This document shows, one piece after another, positions 17,073 to 30,585 of a stretch of 64,000 nt of DNA. The notes below the pieces were generated by a model, which ran no database searches, was not told the DNA's origin, and was given only the letters and a program-made list of their open reading frames with translations. The translations under genes were made by a program, and so were the position numbers. This DNA comes from Paracyclopina nana (lineage: Eukaryota; Arthropoda; Copepoda; Cyclopoida; Cyclopettidae): NCBI GenBank assembly GCA_019096065.1, contig JAGUCH010000009.1, forward strand, positions 3,048,001-3,112,000, given 5' to 3'. Numbering within the stretch: position 1 is the first letter of the stretch; every line of letters starts with the position of its first letter.

Positions 17073-17249
17073 GGTGCTCATCTACCCTTCGTTTTGCTCA
17101 TTTTGAATTATCATGACATTTCTATTTTATGTCGTTATTAGATGCACTGTGCTTCACTGATATGTTCAAAAACTGGAATCCGCTCCCAGAATGAAAAATT
17201 ATCATAAAAGTTTTGCACTGTTATTTATTTCGGTAGATGAACAGCGCAT
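17073..17249. mobile_element. degraded TIR element of the GTTCA(C/T)CT superfamily
   Basis: The left end GGTGCTCATCTACC (17073) and right end CGGTAGATGAACAGCGCAT (17231-17249) are inverted repeats about 150 bp apart. There is no clear target duplication, so the boundaries are approximate. Confidence 0.45.
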
Positions 17250-18873
17250 CTTGTGTACGCAGGTCATGTCACAAGCAAGAAGGGAAAGTCGTGAAATGAT
17301 GGTTTAAAAATGGCCAAAACACAGAAAGCTTTCTCTCTTTGCCAAGTTTGGTCACGTTTTTTCTGGCCTGTGTGTCACATGGCTTTTTTTAGTTGATGGT
17401 GGTGGTCTTCTTTTTGTGTGGAATGTTGCAAATTACGAATGTAATTTTCACCACCAGCTTCCTCTTGATCTCATCTCAAGATAAAGCTCGATGACATCTG
17501 CTTTTATCAAAGGGCAGAATTTACATTACAATTAGACATATGGTTATTTTAACCGTTTCACCAGAGGATAAACGGTTTTCAAAAAATACTTTGTCATCGA
17601 TTCAAAAATCATTTAACCATTGCTTACTCCTTTAAAATATGTGCTTTTCACACTTTTTGGGATTTTCCCCTGAAAAAAACACCCTCGAGGTGTTCCAAGT
17701 GCAATTAAACGAAATTACACAGCAATGATGCAAAATGACATCTGCTCAGTCATAAAAAGCAACGCTAATTAGCATGACTTTTTTGTTACTTCCCTGCAAA
17801 CGAAAAAGCCACCAAAAAAATGAGAACGAAGAATAATTTGAAAAATTGCGTCGCAGAGTGACAAATGGATCCAGACCTCGATCGAGCTGTTTAATATTAG
17901 CGTGGGAAATATGATGACTTGAGAAATAAAGCAGAATTTGGGTAAATATCCTACCCATATTATGTGAAATCAAGCATTGACCAGCTGGTTTCCAGCCAAA
18001 GCTTCTTTAAAAAGGGATGAAGGCAAGAAATTTGAGACATTTTTTGAAGGGCGCGAGAGAGGAAAAAATTACATTCCTTTGCAAGCTTATGGCATATAGT
18101 AGCAGTAGTTCACTTTAGCATAGCAGTTGTGCAGCGAGCATTTTTGTGGGTAACAAGACGCATAACAGATAAAGTCAATGTAACATGTCTTTCACCACGT
18201 GCTTTACACATTTTTTCTCGTCAAAACTCAAAAGTGTATATCATAAATGCTGTTTCGAAAATTAACTGCATGCATGCATGTGGCAATGGCAGCTTTGAAA
18301 TGATTGCGTGCAGAATTTCCTGACGTTTTCTGACCCCCTTAGAGAACTTTTGACTGACTTATTTGTTGCTCTTTTTGGCCATCTCTCCGCTGTAAACGCG
18401 TATGAGCTGAGTGGACTGCTCAACGCACAATATGCCCTGTAATTTGGGCAAATTCTCACTGATGGCAAATGGCCGGACAGCAGAATAAACTTTTTCCTCT
18501 TTTATCACATGATTGCTCGTCAAATCCAGGCATTTTTCTGCTCTAGCAACGCAAAGTGCATTTTCGCACTGCGCATGCACACTGGTCTTCAGCTTTCAGC
18601 AATTTGCTCGGTCTGTATATATCCTTTTTTGAGTTTTGCCTCTGAGCTCGTCTCAGCTTGTCAAGCTAATTTGGGCTCAGTCTCTTATCCTACTTTTGGC
18701 TCAGTCTCGTATACTTTTCCTAAGCCCTAATTAGGTACACTTCTTTGAAATAGAGACTACGTTGCTAATCAGGGCTCATCAGTAAGTAATTTATTTTTTT
18801 AGTTTCCTCTTGTTGCTTTTGTATGCAATCAATGAACAGACACTGAGCCTAGACTGTCAATTGTGGCTATAAG

Positions 18874-19027
18874 AGCCCGGTTCCAACACGGGATATCTGC
18901 ATGGTATAGTACGGTAAACCAGTTAAGTCAGGTTGAGCTGAGCGCGCGAGCTAGCTGTGACCTGACTATGCTAAAAAGTCAAGTTACGTCTCCTGACTAT
19001 GCTGATTTTCCTTGTTGGAACCGGGCT
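18874..19027. mobile_element. MITE family B, copy 3
   Basis: A 154-bp element with perfect AGCCCGGTTCCAACA-type inverted ends, nearly identical to the copy at 14596-14749 (about three substitutions). It has no coding capacity, and I see no clear target duplication. Confidence 0.88.
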
Positions 19028-20712
19028 ATGGTTAAAGCAAGTCGCTGGAATCGCGTGAAAGTGGAATAACATGGGCGGAAATTGGAGTTGAAAAACACGT
19101 CGATCTCATCTCATAAAACTGCGAATACGACAGAGTCGATCGTTTCCGCAATCAAGTGTTGTGTGCCTCGATCCATTTCTGCGATTAGGCTTTTTAGTAC
19201 CAATCAAACAAGCTCTCACCCCCTCATTTTGGCCGTGTAATATATAAATTGCAATTATGTTTACGAGCAAAAGCGGTGAGCACGAAGACGACGAGGATCA
19301 TTCAGCCAGAAAAATGGATCACATTAAAACTTTTATAGTGAGATACATATGTGAGACAAGAATACTACATAAGGCTCATTTACATAGTTTGCCAATCAGC
19401 TGCCAGCAGAAATCTCTCAACACTGTAATATGCACTCGCGCGTACTTTCTACACTTTTATGCGGGTAAACGACTGTTTGAAAATGTAGCATATCAAGAAA
19501 ATCGTCGCGACTGGAAGTGTCCATCAATTCAGTAGGATCTCCACGCCGGATATTGAATGACGATCATTCAGACCAGATTCATTTCACAGAAAATGTTCAA
19601 AATTCAAACATCCTGAGCATGGAAAAAAGCTAATTATTAAGGCTCAGTGTAAGCATGGGTTTCCATCATAATTTTTCATACTACATCTTTAGAAGGATAG
19701 TTTTCTGTTTGGAATATGCAGAGGCTTTACTTCAAAATTCCGGAGAAGAGACTGAGCCTCATTCGTAATTTGTTTAGTAAGTAGGGGGATGTTGAGCATG
19801 CATGTACAAAAGAAATGTTTACCAAATGTTGCCATCTTCTTCTTTGCCAACACCCATTTGTCCTCTTTATTGCTCATGTTCTACACAAAAAAGTCATTCA
19901 AGTTGGCGTGTATACTGCAACAACATCCACTCCTAAATTGCCCGCCAATTTAACCAACTGTAATGATAGTAATTTCTACATTTCATCTCAGCACGTGCCA
20001 CCCAATTTCTTTAATTTTGACATCTTTTTGTAGCACTGTCCTCGAAATTAATTCTGAGAAAAAGCTTCAATTTGAGTTTTTTATGAGAGCAATTAGTGCG
20101 GAGAGTAAACAGCTAGCTGGGAGAGAAGATCAATATCATCATGGGAAATTGACAGAAGCAATTAAATATCATAAGCTAAATCTACTTCACCAGATTTATT
20201 TCAAAGTCGGCTTCGTTTTGTTTGAAGAAGAAGAAGAACTTCTTAATGATGATTGCAGCAGGCTGAGCTGCTCACTATCTTTGGTTGGACATCATTAAGC
20301 ACAAGATTTATCATGACCAAATAATGAACTCCCCAATAAAATTCCTCTCCCCAGCAGCACCGCGATAAAAACGTGAGAATTGGGAGAAATTGACCCCTCA
20401 AATTCCTCTCTTGGCCTTACGACATTCAAAATCAACGAAAAATTTACCTTTTTCCATAAAGGCTGCCGCCGACGCGACAACAGCATTGTGTTTTTTCGTT
20501 CCTCAAAGCAGTAAAAGAAGGGACCTTTTTGAGTAGTGCTCCAGATTGTGCTCAATTTGTCCACTCAAAAAACTCACCGCTTTTTGCAACAAGAGCTGAC
20601 AAAATTCAACTGCTGCTTATTGAATGGTCACAACACACCCAAATATAGCTTGAGCCCCCAATTAACATTTTCTACAGTTTGCCTATAATCCTAACAGAGG
20701 GACCAAATAGGG

Positions 20713-20784
20713 CACCAGGTGGCGCCTTTCTGCCGATTCGGCCGATCTTCAGTCCAGCCGCACTACGAACAACGCCACCTGGTG
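20713..20784. repeat. inverted pair of CTCF-like motifs, site pair 1
   Basis: CACCAGGTGGCG (20713-20724) and its exact complement CGCCACCTGGTG (20773-20784) are 48 bases apart, in opposite directions. The 12-mer matches the core of the animal CTCF motif (CCASYAGRKGGCR). The interior is GC-rich compared with the surroundings. Confidence 0.5.
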
Positions 20785-22403
20785 TTAAGATTCCTCGCTA
20801 AACTTAAGTTTCCGAGCATTTTTAAGCACTGAAAATCAAATCTACCCTCAACTTGTGGCCTACCATTTTAGCAATAATATTTGTGATAAAAATTAAGGGT
20901 GTTTTGGGCACATGTAGCTCAAAATGGTTTCAATTGACGTTTTCACGTCATTTTTTTTTTAGATTATTATAGTCAAAATGGAAAGCAACAATGTTTTTAT
21001 TGTCTTGGTGGGGTCATTGAAACCTGGAGGAGTCAAACGTTTAGCCTAATGCCAAGTGGCCACCAACAACTATTGAATCGAAGATGAGACAGCATCCAAT
21101 TATTTACAACTGACGTGCGTCGCGTGGACAAAAAAGTGTCCAGTGTGCCAACATTTTACTTGAAAGCGGCTGTCAATTGTCAGCAGCGGCGAATGCCAAT
21201 AGCCTCCAGGCTAAATTGGCCAAACTTGATTGCTCTTCAACTGTCAAAGCCAAAGAAAAGGGTACATACATATGCCAACATGAGCAGGAAATTCCCATAT
21301 CTTAAATTCCATAAAATCAATGCACTTAAATTTCACCTGGCTGCTACATGTTTAAAAAGGTATGTTTTACCGGAGAAAACTGGGCTCATTTTTCAAGATC
21401 TTTGTCGAAATCAACAGTAAGTGAGCAGGGTCATTTTACAACCCAAAGAAGCAGCAGCAGCAGCTCTGTTTTATGCCTGAAGGCCATTTTTCGAAAACCA
21501 GGGGCTTCAGAGATTTTTTGACTGACAACTGAAGTGTGGCGCGTGTTGCCAGCAAACCGTCCTTTGTCATCGTAAAACTTCTTTAACTTCAACCTGAAGG
21601 GAGGGGAGTTGAAATGACATTTCAAGTCCTCACCTTTTGGTCACCAATTATGTCAAGCCATTGAAGAGGTGAGGAGAGCTGGTACTCTAGCTGACGACGT
21701 CTCAATTACGTACACTAATATCCTATTTTGACACCTATTGACTAATTCAAAAATATTCAAAGACCTCAATGCTAAAAAATGAAAAAATACCCAATTATTT
21801 GCTTTTATCTGATTCGAATTACATATGAATTAGAATTCTCGAAAAAATTGTAACTTATTGCATATTAAAGAAATTAAGCATGCATAGTCAGTATGAGTAT
21901 GATAAGGAAGTAGATGAACACCACATAAAAGTAGCAAACAATGGAGGAGATCGAGTCAGTTGGCGTTATCAGATGCTCTGATCAGAAGGCATTCCTTCAT
22001 TTTTTGGCAGCTTGATTGCATCGGAAAAATGAACCAAAAAAGAAAACGTCCATTGGCAGCAGAAGAGTAGCAGTAGTAAAGCTCTGGCATTGCATTCTAT
22101 GGCAGCAAAAAAAGCTGTTTGATCTATTTCCAGATATGTCTGCTCGTGGTGCCACCATGGCAGCAGCAGTCAGCTTTCTTTATGGTTTTATTGGCGGAAA
22201 AGCGAGCTAGCAACTGACTAAACAGTCAAAAAGACTATGGAATTTGTTTTGTTCTCCCCCACGCTTCAGTGTACCAAGTTACGCTCTCTATTCATGGCAT
22301 CCATCCGTTCTTTTATTTGAAGTGCAAAAAATGTCCCAAAAACATGGCAATAAGGCTCAGCCTCAAAGTGGAATTTAGCTTTCCATTTTTTTAGAATTCA
22401 TTA

Positions 22404-22608
22404 TTCACTGTTCACCTGCTTATTATGGCTGATATTTTGGAGAGAAAGAGTGAGAAACTGCTATTTTTGGTGTACGATGGCTTTTGTTACAAATAAATAT
22501 ATTCTGAAGTCAAAATCTGAAAAATGATTTTCAAATTCCGGATATTTTCAAATATCAGCATAATATCGCGCGTTAATTTTGTCGATATTATCGCAGGTGA
22601 ACAGGGCC
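22404..22608. mobile_element. 205-bp TIR element with TTA duplication
   Basis: The inner ends are perfect 12-bp inverted repeats: CTGTTCACCTGC (22408-22419) and GCAGGTGAACAG (22593-22604). TTA lies at 22401-22403 and 22609-22611. It has no coding capacity. The ends match those of the element at 199-399. Confidence 0.7.
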
Positions 22609-24163
22609 TTACTCTCATATTTTTATTACTGGATTGTTAAAAAGGGATCAGCTTCATGTGATGATTTAGCCAAAATCAATTGGTACACCAATGATAATAT
22701 CAGTGTCTTTTTGAATCAATGACAACCTGAGCCAAGAGTGGTGATAAGATCGAAAAAGGGCAAGAAGGAGCAAATCGTGGTGGAAAATGGCCATAAGATT
22801 GGTAGTAATTGATTGGCTTTGATAAAGTCTCGACTACTTTCGATTGAACATCGCGAGGAAAAATTGACCACACTCCGAGCTAGTAGTAGATTTATGTGCA
22901 AAGAGGGACAACAAAAAGAGAAGAAGAAGATCCAATTTGCCCCTGTCTTCTTCGGAGTAAATTATTCTCCAGATTGAATCCATTTCGGATCTTTTCTGGT
23001 GCCATTACACTCGAGGGTTAGGACTAATTTGACCGTGAATGACCACTATGCCGTTTTAACGAATTCTTAAAAAAGCCTGCTGCTGCTGTAGTAAAACGAG
23101 CTCCAAATGGAGACATCTGAGCATTTTTTTAGGGTCCTTTTTTTCTTCAGCTTAAACTTGGCTCTTGGCAAGAAATCCATGCTTTTATTGTAGCAGAAGA
23201 ACACACACGATTATTACACTGTAGGAGCAGGTCACACACACTACACAGCAAAAAAACCATTATTTATGTTCTTCTCTGTTAATATAATATATATGGGATT
23301 GATGATCATTATTTTGTTGGTTTTCCAATCTGGGATGGGGGGAGATAATTGCAAAGTGAGGCTTAATTAACTTCTTCTTGCAAGAGATGGAGAAAAAATG
23401 TGATTACCTGCGCTATTACAGGTGCAATTATGTAATGCTGTTGTTGTTTTTCGATATATGAAATCATGCTTGCCATTTATCATGATTTACTTGGGGTCAC
23501 GCTACAATAAATTGATTTTTAAACGCAGTTCATATTATCTGCCCAAAATGTGATATTTAACCCTAAAAACAATGATAGTGAAATATCATCGAGCCATGAT
23601 TTTTCCATGAACCTCTGAAAGTAGATGATCGGGGCTTTAATTGTGCATGGACGCAGCTTCTTTAATTAAGAGTAGATGAACGCCACTTTAAAGGAATCTT
23701 GATTCGTAATTTGATGCAAGCCAAAAAAGTTGTAGATTTTGATCAGCAATCGGACAAAGTCGTACGAATTCTCTTTTCATAGTAGTAGAACACAAAAACG
23801 AAGCCTGAAAAGAAGGACATAAATCCTGGGTTTCCTTTTTCAGAGAAAATGAAAGACGCCGAAGTGCCGACTTTTCTAATTTATTTGGGCTGAATGCAAT
23901 TGCTAATCGATTTCTAGATCTGGTTTTCTGCCGATTTAATGGGAAACTTGAGTTCTTGACCCCTGCGTGGCTTCGTTTTGTTCTCGGACCGACAAATATG
24001 GGGACTCCTGCTGTGCAAGACATGGGAGCTTCATTTGTAAAATACTAGAAACGAGGATCCATTTGTCAATGTTAAGAGCTATGAGTGAGCAGCACACAAT
24101 AACACTTCAGCAAATACACACCTTTTTCCCGCCGCAAAATGACCATCTCCCCTATTGGGTCAA

Positions 24164-24317
24164 TGGCTCATTATCTTCCGCGTCTTTGATCGTGACTTGG
24201 TTACGGTTGTTATCGCTTCTTATTTACTGACATCGCAACCTCGTCAGTAAATAAGAACTAAGAACCGATAACAACCGCAACCAAGCCACGATCAAAGATG
24301 CGGAAGATAATGAGCCA
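24164..24317. repeat. 154-bp near-perfect hairpin (foldback)
   Basis: Left arm 24164-24231 pairs with right arm 24243-24317 around an 11-base loop. Over the 68-base left arm there are only four mismatches; the right arm has one 7-base insertion. It begins TGGCTCATTATCTTCCGC and ends GCGGAAGATAATGAGCCA. It could be a foldback transposon or a source of double-stranded RNA; no coding frame is present. Confidence 0.8.
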
Positions 24318-24325
24318 ATATCTCA

Positions 24326-24339
24326 CGCTAGGTGGCGTT
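24326..24339 (+). promoter_or_regulatory. CTCF-like motif
   Basis: CGCTAGGTGGCGTT matches the CTCF core (TAGGTGGCG). It lies 8 bases after the hairpin and is followed by CTGGCTGCACGGC, a segment also seen beside the motif at 36287. A further CTAGGTGGCGCTT is at 24820-24832. Confidence 0.4.
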
Positions 24340-24411
24340 ATAAGACAGCTGGCTGCACGGCCGCCGGGCAGAATTGGCTGTAGCTCATTTTAAGAGTAGC
24401 AAAAACGCTTA

Positions 24412-24551
24412 TGCTCTGTTCATCTACAAACTTCTTAAGGAATCGGAACGCAAAAAAGGAGTTCTCAGTACATAAACTAGCTGCGTAGAGTTATCATTCT
24501 GCATGGTTTCGTCATTATGCATTCTTTAAGGAACGGTAGATGAACAGAGTA
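24412..24551. mobile_element. MITE family A, copy 2
   Basis: A 140-bp copy in reverse orientation to copies 1 and 3. Ends are TGCTCTGTTCATCTAC and GTAGATGAACAGAGTA, flanked by TTA (24409-24411 and 24552-24554). It is slightly shorter than copy 1 and has lost part of the central palindrome. Confidence 0.8.
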
Positions 24552-24573
24552 TTAGTTCAGTTTCTTTTGCTAA

Positions 24574-24674
24574 GCTTGACTTTTTAACATAGTCAGGTTA
24601 CAGCTAGATCGCGGGCTCAGCTCGACCTGACATAACCAGTTCACCGTACTGTGCTATGCTGATATCTCGTGTTG
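24574..24674 (-). mobile_element. MITE family B, copy 4 (truncated, inverted)
   Basis: About 100 bp resemble the complement of family B copies 2 and 3 (CTTGACTTTTTAACATAGTC ... CAGCATAG-like segment). Both outer AGCCCGGTTCC ends are missing. It lies 20 bp from MITE A copy 2, making this locus a small nest of insertions. Confidence 0.5.
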
Positions 24675-27614
24675 TCTAATATTTATGCCTATAAGGAAAA
24701 TTGGCCCGATCCTTAGCAGGTTACAAATGTCAATACCAGGTGACGGGCATTTAAGCACCCTATGTAGTTCAAAGGTCCAGATGGGCCAGATGAACTGGGC
24801 CTATAAAAACTTTTTCAAACTAGGTGGCGCTTCTTAACAGAGGAGCTTTGAAAAAACCACCTAAGCTGAGGCAGCAAAAGAAGGATAATCAAAGCACGTA
24901 GGAAAGAGAAAGAGAGTGAGTTGGTCCTCTTCTTTCCTCGGAAGTTGTGAAGTGCGGATTTGGAAGAAAAATGATTGCGGCAGGATGAAAGTTTGCTGAA
25001 GAGCAATGAAGACTTGAATATTTCATGCTCCCCTGAACTCCTACTCTAATTTGGCCTTTCAAAGTAGTTAATTTTGTCAAGGATTTTGATGATGAGAAGA
25101 TTCTTAATTAGCTACAGCAGAAAAATCGATAAAGCCAACAACCGTGCGTGGTAGTGGTAGTATGGTTTCGTTTCCAAATTAACATGAATCGGTTCGATCT
25201 TCTGAGCGAATGCACAAACAACAATAAGCTTTCGAAATTCCAAAGGGAAAATTAATTAACTCCTTTGTGATTCGGATCAATATGTGACAAATGATGGAGG
25301 AATCCAAAGTCAACTCTCTTTAGGGTGGGCGTTATTGTACGTAATTGATGGAAGTTACTTCGACGGCTCGACTTGAAGCAGCAAAAAAGAAAGCAGCTTT
25401 TCATCTCACAGAGATTGATTTGTTTTCAATGGACCACTGACACATGAGCAATGAATCAATGCTGATTTTTTTTTCTTAAGCCTCTTCTGCTGTAGAAGTC
25501 AGCCAATTTTCCCTCAAGTAATTTTTCACGTTGTGATATCAAAACATAATACAACTACGTACGATGTTCATCAACCGCAACGAGGAGAAAATCTTCACTA
25601 GTACAGACAGCAATTTTTAGCTTTCCTATTTTCATTTAGGTTAAAATTACAGTCAAAGGATGCTTTGATTTGAACTAATATTGCAATTTTTACAAGCAAT
25701 TTTTCAGAGAATAACTCTACATTATGCTATTTTGGTTAGTAACTTACAGTTACGTAAGGGAAAATGTATTTAAACCATTTCGTTGATTTCCATAATGTAA
25801 TGCACAATCATCATGGCTGGTGACGACACTTTTACTCCCAGAATTGTTCATTTGTCACTGTTATCTTGGCATGGCCACCCAAAGAATAATAATATGCTAT
25901 AGCTGTGAAAAAATTTATTGGGGCGATTCTTTCTGCTTGAAATGACAAGCTAACCATTAAATTCCTATATGGAGCATGGCAGCCAGCATACGTATGTTGC
26001 AAGAAAGCTGAGATAAGAAACATACCAGTAAAAAATGGGAAAATGTAACCGTGTCGGAAATCAGTTTTATGATGACAAGCCAAATGGTGGCTGCTATATG
26101 GATTGGAATGAAAATTTTTCCCCTGCTGACAGTGTATCCCTTCTTATCAGGACTGGCACAATATGCACTAGGGGAATATTTCGCCTACTTTATTCTAATG
26201 GAGAGGACTTTTTCCTGTTTCAGGCCAAAATGCACTGCTACTACCTACATAAACAAAAATGCAACACAATATAGTAGGGAATGAAAGGAGGAGCTTTCTC
26301 AATCATTCATTATTTGGCCAAGGTTTGTGTGTATGTGTGCCACCGTATTTACCTTGGAAAGTTCCATATTTGAGCAAGTAGCTCAGATAACAAGTGTTCA
26401 CATCCACCAACTAGATTATACAGCCCATTATTTCTGAAGCTCTTTTTGTTCTTCTTTTGTTGCAACTTCCCCAAGTCTGAATAAATGCTCTCCAACTCTT
26501 CTTCTTCCCCTGCTGCAACAAGAAACAGCCCGCCACAAAAGTTTATCAATATTAAATTTTCTTCCTTAGCCAGGAAATAAGGAGCAATTTGCTGGCAAAG
26601 CTAAAATGTGGAAGAAAAAGTCCCATGGGAGTAATGAAATAAAAGCTGTTGCTCTAGGAAGATTAAGCGTATTAATTAAGGGAAGACTTTCTATTAGTAC
26701 TTTTTTCAAGGTCCTAATTGCTTCTGCAACTGGGGAAGCTTCTACTACTATAAACGAGCTGAAGGGTCTATTACTCTGACAGGAAGACAAATAAGTTGAC
26801 TTTCCAGCTTTTCCATCGCGCGAGCAATCATTGCTGTAGTAGTCCTTTTTCGCTCCGTATTATATCGTCACCCTTCTAGCCTTTCCAGTATTATTATAGA
26901 CTGCATATCCACATTCCTGGCAGCAAATCCACAATTGTTTTCTATAACCATAAATTCCTTCATGATGTCATATATAGTATATTACTTCTTTTGTGAAAGC
27001 TAGTGCAGCTACAAAGAGAGCTGCTTTCCAATATGAACGGAAAATCTCATAGAAAATCTTTCCTGCAGTCCAACATGGAATTTTATGAAATCCATTTCAC
27101 ATTTATCTCTCCCATGATCTCCGTATGCTACACTGGACATTTCAGAGACGGATGATTGAGATTTGAAAGCTCGCGTGCTTTCTGATACGAGTAAGTTCCT
27201 CCTTATCTTTTGAATGTGAATTAATCAGATTTTTGTGCCAGTTCTTCAACCTTTTGTGTGCGGAAAAATTGCCACATCATCATGCTTTGCCAAGAAGAAG
27301 AAGAAGTGATGAGCTTCCTTAATGAATGCAAAGTGCTTATTCCCCTCCAATTCTCTTTGATGATGAAAAGTAGCAATGCAGATGAGCCCAAAGGACAGAT
27401 CTTTTTCACACGCAACTTTACTTCTCCACTTTTAAATTCCCCCTTGTAATCTTTATATGCTATAGTGGCTTACCTCACTTTCTAAATGAGTCTTTTAAAA
27501 AGGGAAGCATGGCTTTCTAAATTCTACGGTTACATCAGGACAAACAAAAAATGGCAAATATGCTCCTTTCCAACTTTCCATGCACTTTCATATGACTCAA
27601 TTCAACTTTGCGCG

Positions 27615-27631
27615 CACACACACACACACAA
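27615..27631. repeat. (CA)n microsatellite
   Basis: About eight CA units. A similar run is at 43015-43032, with its complement-type (TG)n at 43189-43200. Confidence 0.8.
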
Positions 27632-27966
27632 AATTTGTTTCCAAAAGTGGAAGCATGAAAGTAATGCATTCAAGTGGTTCTCAAGTTACTCAATCCATTT
27701 TCTCTTTGTGAAAAGAAACAACTTTGGTATAAGACGTACAACACACCATAGTGTACACAGCAATCATGGTGAAGTTTTTGAGCTACCATTTGGTTCCCAA
27801 ACAGATGACTTTTCCCCCTTACTCAATTGTTGAGTGTGCAGGCTGGCGTGAAATTCAAAATTCGATATATTGGATGGGAAAAGTGGGATCTTCACTGCCA
27901 TGTTTGACGGAATATGCTTTTTCCAGTCTTGAATCTAGCAACAGAATCATTTATTCTTAGAGTTTT

Positions 27967-28063
27967 GGCCGCTAGATGGCGCGCAAATGTAGCTGCACTG
28001 GCTCGACGGCAGTGCAGGCTGGCTTGGCAGCTGGACATCAACAGAGCGCGCCACCTGGCGGCC
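27967..28063. repeat. inverted pair of CTCF-like motifs, site pair 2
   Basis: GGCCGCTAGATGGCGCGC (27967-27984) and GCGCGCCACCTGGCGGCC (28046-28063) are complementary at 16 of 18 positions and enclose about 60 GC-rich bases. Both contain the CTCF core (TAGATGGCGC / AGGTGGCGC). Confidence 0.5.
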
Positions 28064-28852
28064 TAATAATTGCCTAATTTTCCTAATTTTTCCATATTTG
28101 GACGCTGATGGGATGTGGTCACAGCACGAGCCCGTTGGTCATGCAAAAATGTGTTTTTGCTCTGATAAACCATTTATTTTGGCGAGGTAGTATTTTTATA
28201 CATGCTGTGCAAATAAAAAGTGCAACGAGATTGGAATTACCAAACTCATCAATCTTTTTTACAGCTCCTGTTGCAGCATAACTCGAGAATTCTCGATGAG
28301 AAAATTGTTTCACCAATTCACATAGTGGCTGCAAAAGTAGACGAAGAAGTGTATACTAAAGCTGTTGACAATTGGGAGCAATCTATCACATGGTGTGTGA
28401 GTGTATACATAAAGTGCAAAAAAAGCTGCCAATTCTCAAGATTGATGTCGATAATAGAAAGAAATATTGAGAGCTCAGGCAGTTCTAGAAGCATTAAGAT
28501 AAGAGTATTTGCTCGCGCATTATATTTCTCTGCATTATTTATGATTCCTGCGTAAATAGTCACATTTTTTGCAATACTAGTAGCATTACACCAGTATATA
28601 GCTGGGATTACATTGTATTATTTGGATTTAAACGGCGAAGCTAACTCTCTTATCAAATCCATTTTTTTCCCTTTTAATCCTTATGCTGGATTCATTCTGA
28701 TTGACCTCCGTAATCAAAATGACTGTGGTAAGAACAGAAAAGCAGCTGGAAAAACGAAGAAGCCTTCCTTAGTAATCTTGTGAAAAAGAAGCTAAAAAGA
28801 TAAATGGAGGGTTGCACTTTTGTGTAACGAACTCTCATAGAGGTGGCTCTCA

Positions 28853-29025
28853 TGCGCAGTTCATCTATTTAAAATTAACTCAATCAATATGATTAGTTAA
28901 AAATGTAGTATTGCTGTAGTACATTATGCTTTAACTATTCTATTTCAATTACCAGAACTGAGAATTAATTCCAAAATTAACAAATTCCTCGACGACAACA
29001 ATATGCACTGCAGATGAACACCGCA
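28853..29025. mobile_element. TIR element of the GTTCA(C/T)CT superfamily
   Basis: The left end TGCGCAGTTCATCTAT and right end GCAGATGAACACCGCA are imperfect inverted repeats 173 bp apart overall. No target duplication is clear. Confidence 0.5.
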
Positions 29026-30585
29026 CATAAATAAAAAGGTCGTCGGGACAAAATTCACGGCAGCACATTTTGGTGGCAGTATAATCATCCATGAGCAGCA
29101 GCCAGATTATCTTCCTTGGTGAACATAATGAAGAGAACTAAAAGCAAAATTATAGGGACAACCGCAAAGTTTAGTTGTGGGATACGATAAGAACCATTTC
29201 TGTGAGCAGCCAGATGCCGAGCAACTGATAAAGCAAAGAATTGACCTTGAAAAAGTTGAAATTAAAAAAAAATCAATGACAGCCCCAACAGCTTTGAGCC
29301 CAACAGTGTGAGCGTGCCGTAGTAGAAGAACTAAAAACAGCAGAATTGAAAATGAAAGGGTTGGAGGAAAATTGAAATCTCACCACCAACCGTGAAATGT
29401 GTGGGGATTTATTATTCAACACTACTACTTTCAATTCATGAGCTTTGCATGATTTTCCATTCTTGTTTCAAAATTGATTGAACACAATCTCAACTTTGGC
29501 TGAAAAAGTTCGGGTTTCAAATTCTCAAAGCAGAAATATGAGAGAAGAGAAGGAGGAAGAAAGTTCAACTTTCTATAGCAGTGTGCAGGTCCTTTTTGGC
29601 GGAAAGCTTTAGCTCTAACAGCAGCAGCAGCAGCAGCAGGCAAAAAAGCCACTATAGTATACGTAAAAAAGGAAGCTGGAGCCAAAGCTATTTTTCTTTG
29701 CATTTCTCTCCTCCCATTTCGGGGAGAAAGCTTTCAACATCATCCATTCGGCCAACAAAACCCAATACAACCGAGAGCTAAGCTCTTCTCTTCTTATACT
29801 ACTTCTCTCTATGGCCTCGATATATGCTTTGGAAATTCTACAGGGTGTCCCACAAATCTTATGTATGATGGAAGAGCATTCAAATACCAAGTCAAAGATA
29901 ATCATAAAAATTGCTTTCTTCGAAATGAGAAAGTTGGAGAGCTACTAAAAAGTAATACATGCCCAAAAATTGGTCTGGACATAATAATAATATTGACACG
30001 CTGTGAAATAAATGCTTTCTCATAGCACCTTCATACTTTTTAAAATAGCCCATGTTCCGCCACCGTTGTTATTTGCCAAAATAATTTCCCTCCCAGCAAC
30101 AAAAACGAAAATCAAGTAATTAAAGAAAACTCTCCTTTTTCATGGCCCACGTGTAAGAACGCACACTAGCTCGCACATAGTAGAGCAGAGTGAGAAGATG
30201 GGCTGGAAGCTCATTGTATATGACCTCAAATTACAGACTCCATGTCTGAATCCTTTTTGAAGAATTCGGGGAAATTCTTGGCTTCTTCGCCAAGCCAAGC
30301 ACATCATTTGTCACAATGAAGGCAACTGACTCTCTAAGTTGCCAATTTCAATGCTAAATGGACCATTTATATCGAGTGGAGTGAGGCACGTGGTCCAGGT
30401 CCAAGATGACCCTTATAAACATAATGTAGGGGTTTTCGATGTGATATAGTGGTCAATGGAATTTCTCTATCGCCCAGATGGAACGCTTGACCAAATGATC
30501 ACATTTTACCCCGAGCGAAAAAGGACGCCATGCCATTGCAGCATTACAAAAAAGTAGACTTAATCTACATTTCTCTCCTAAATGG

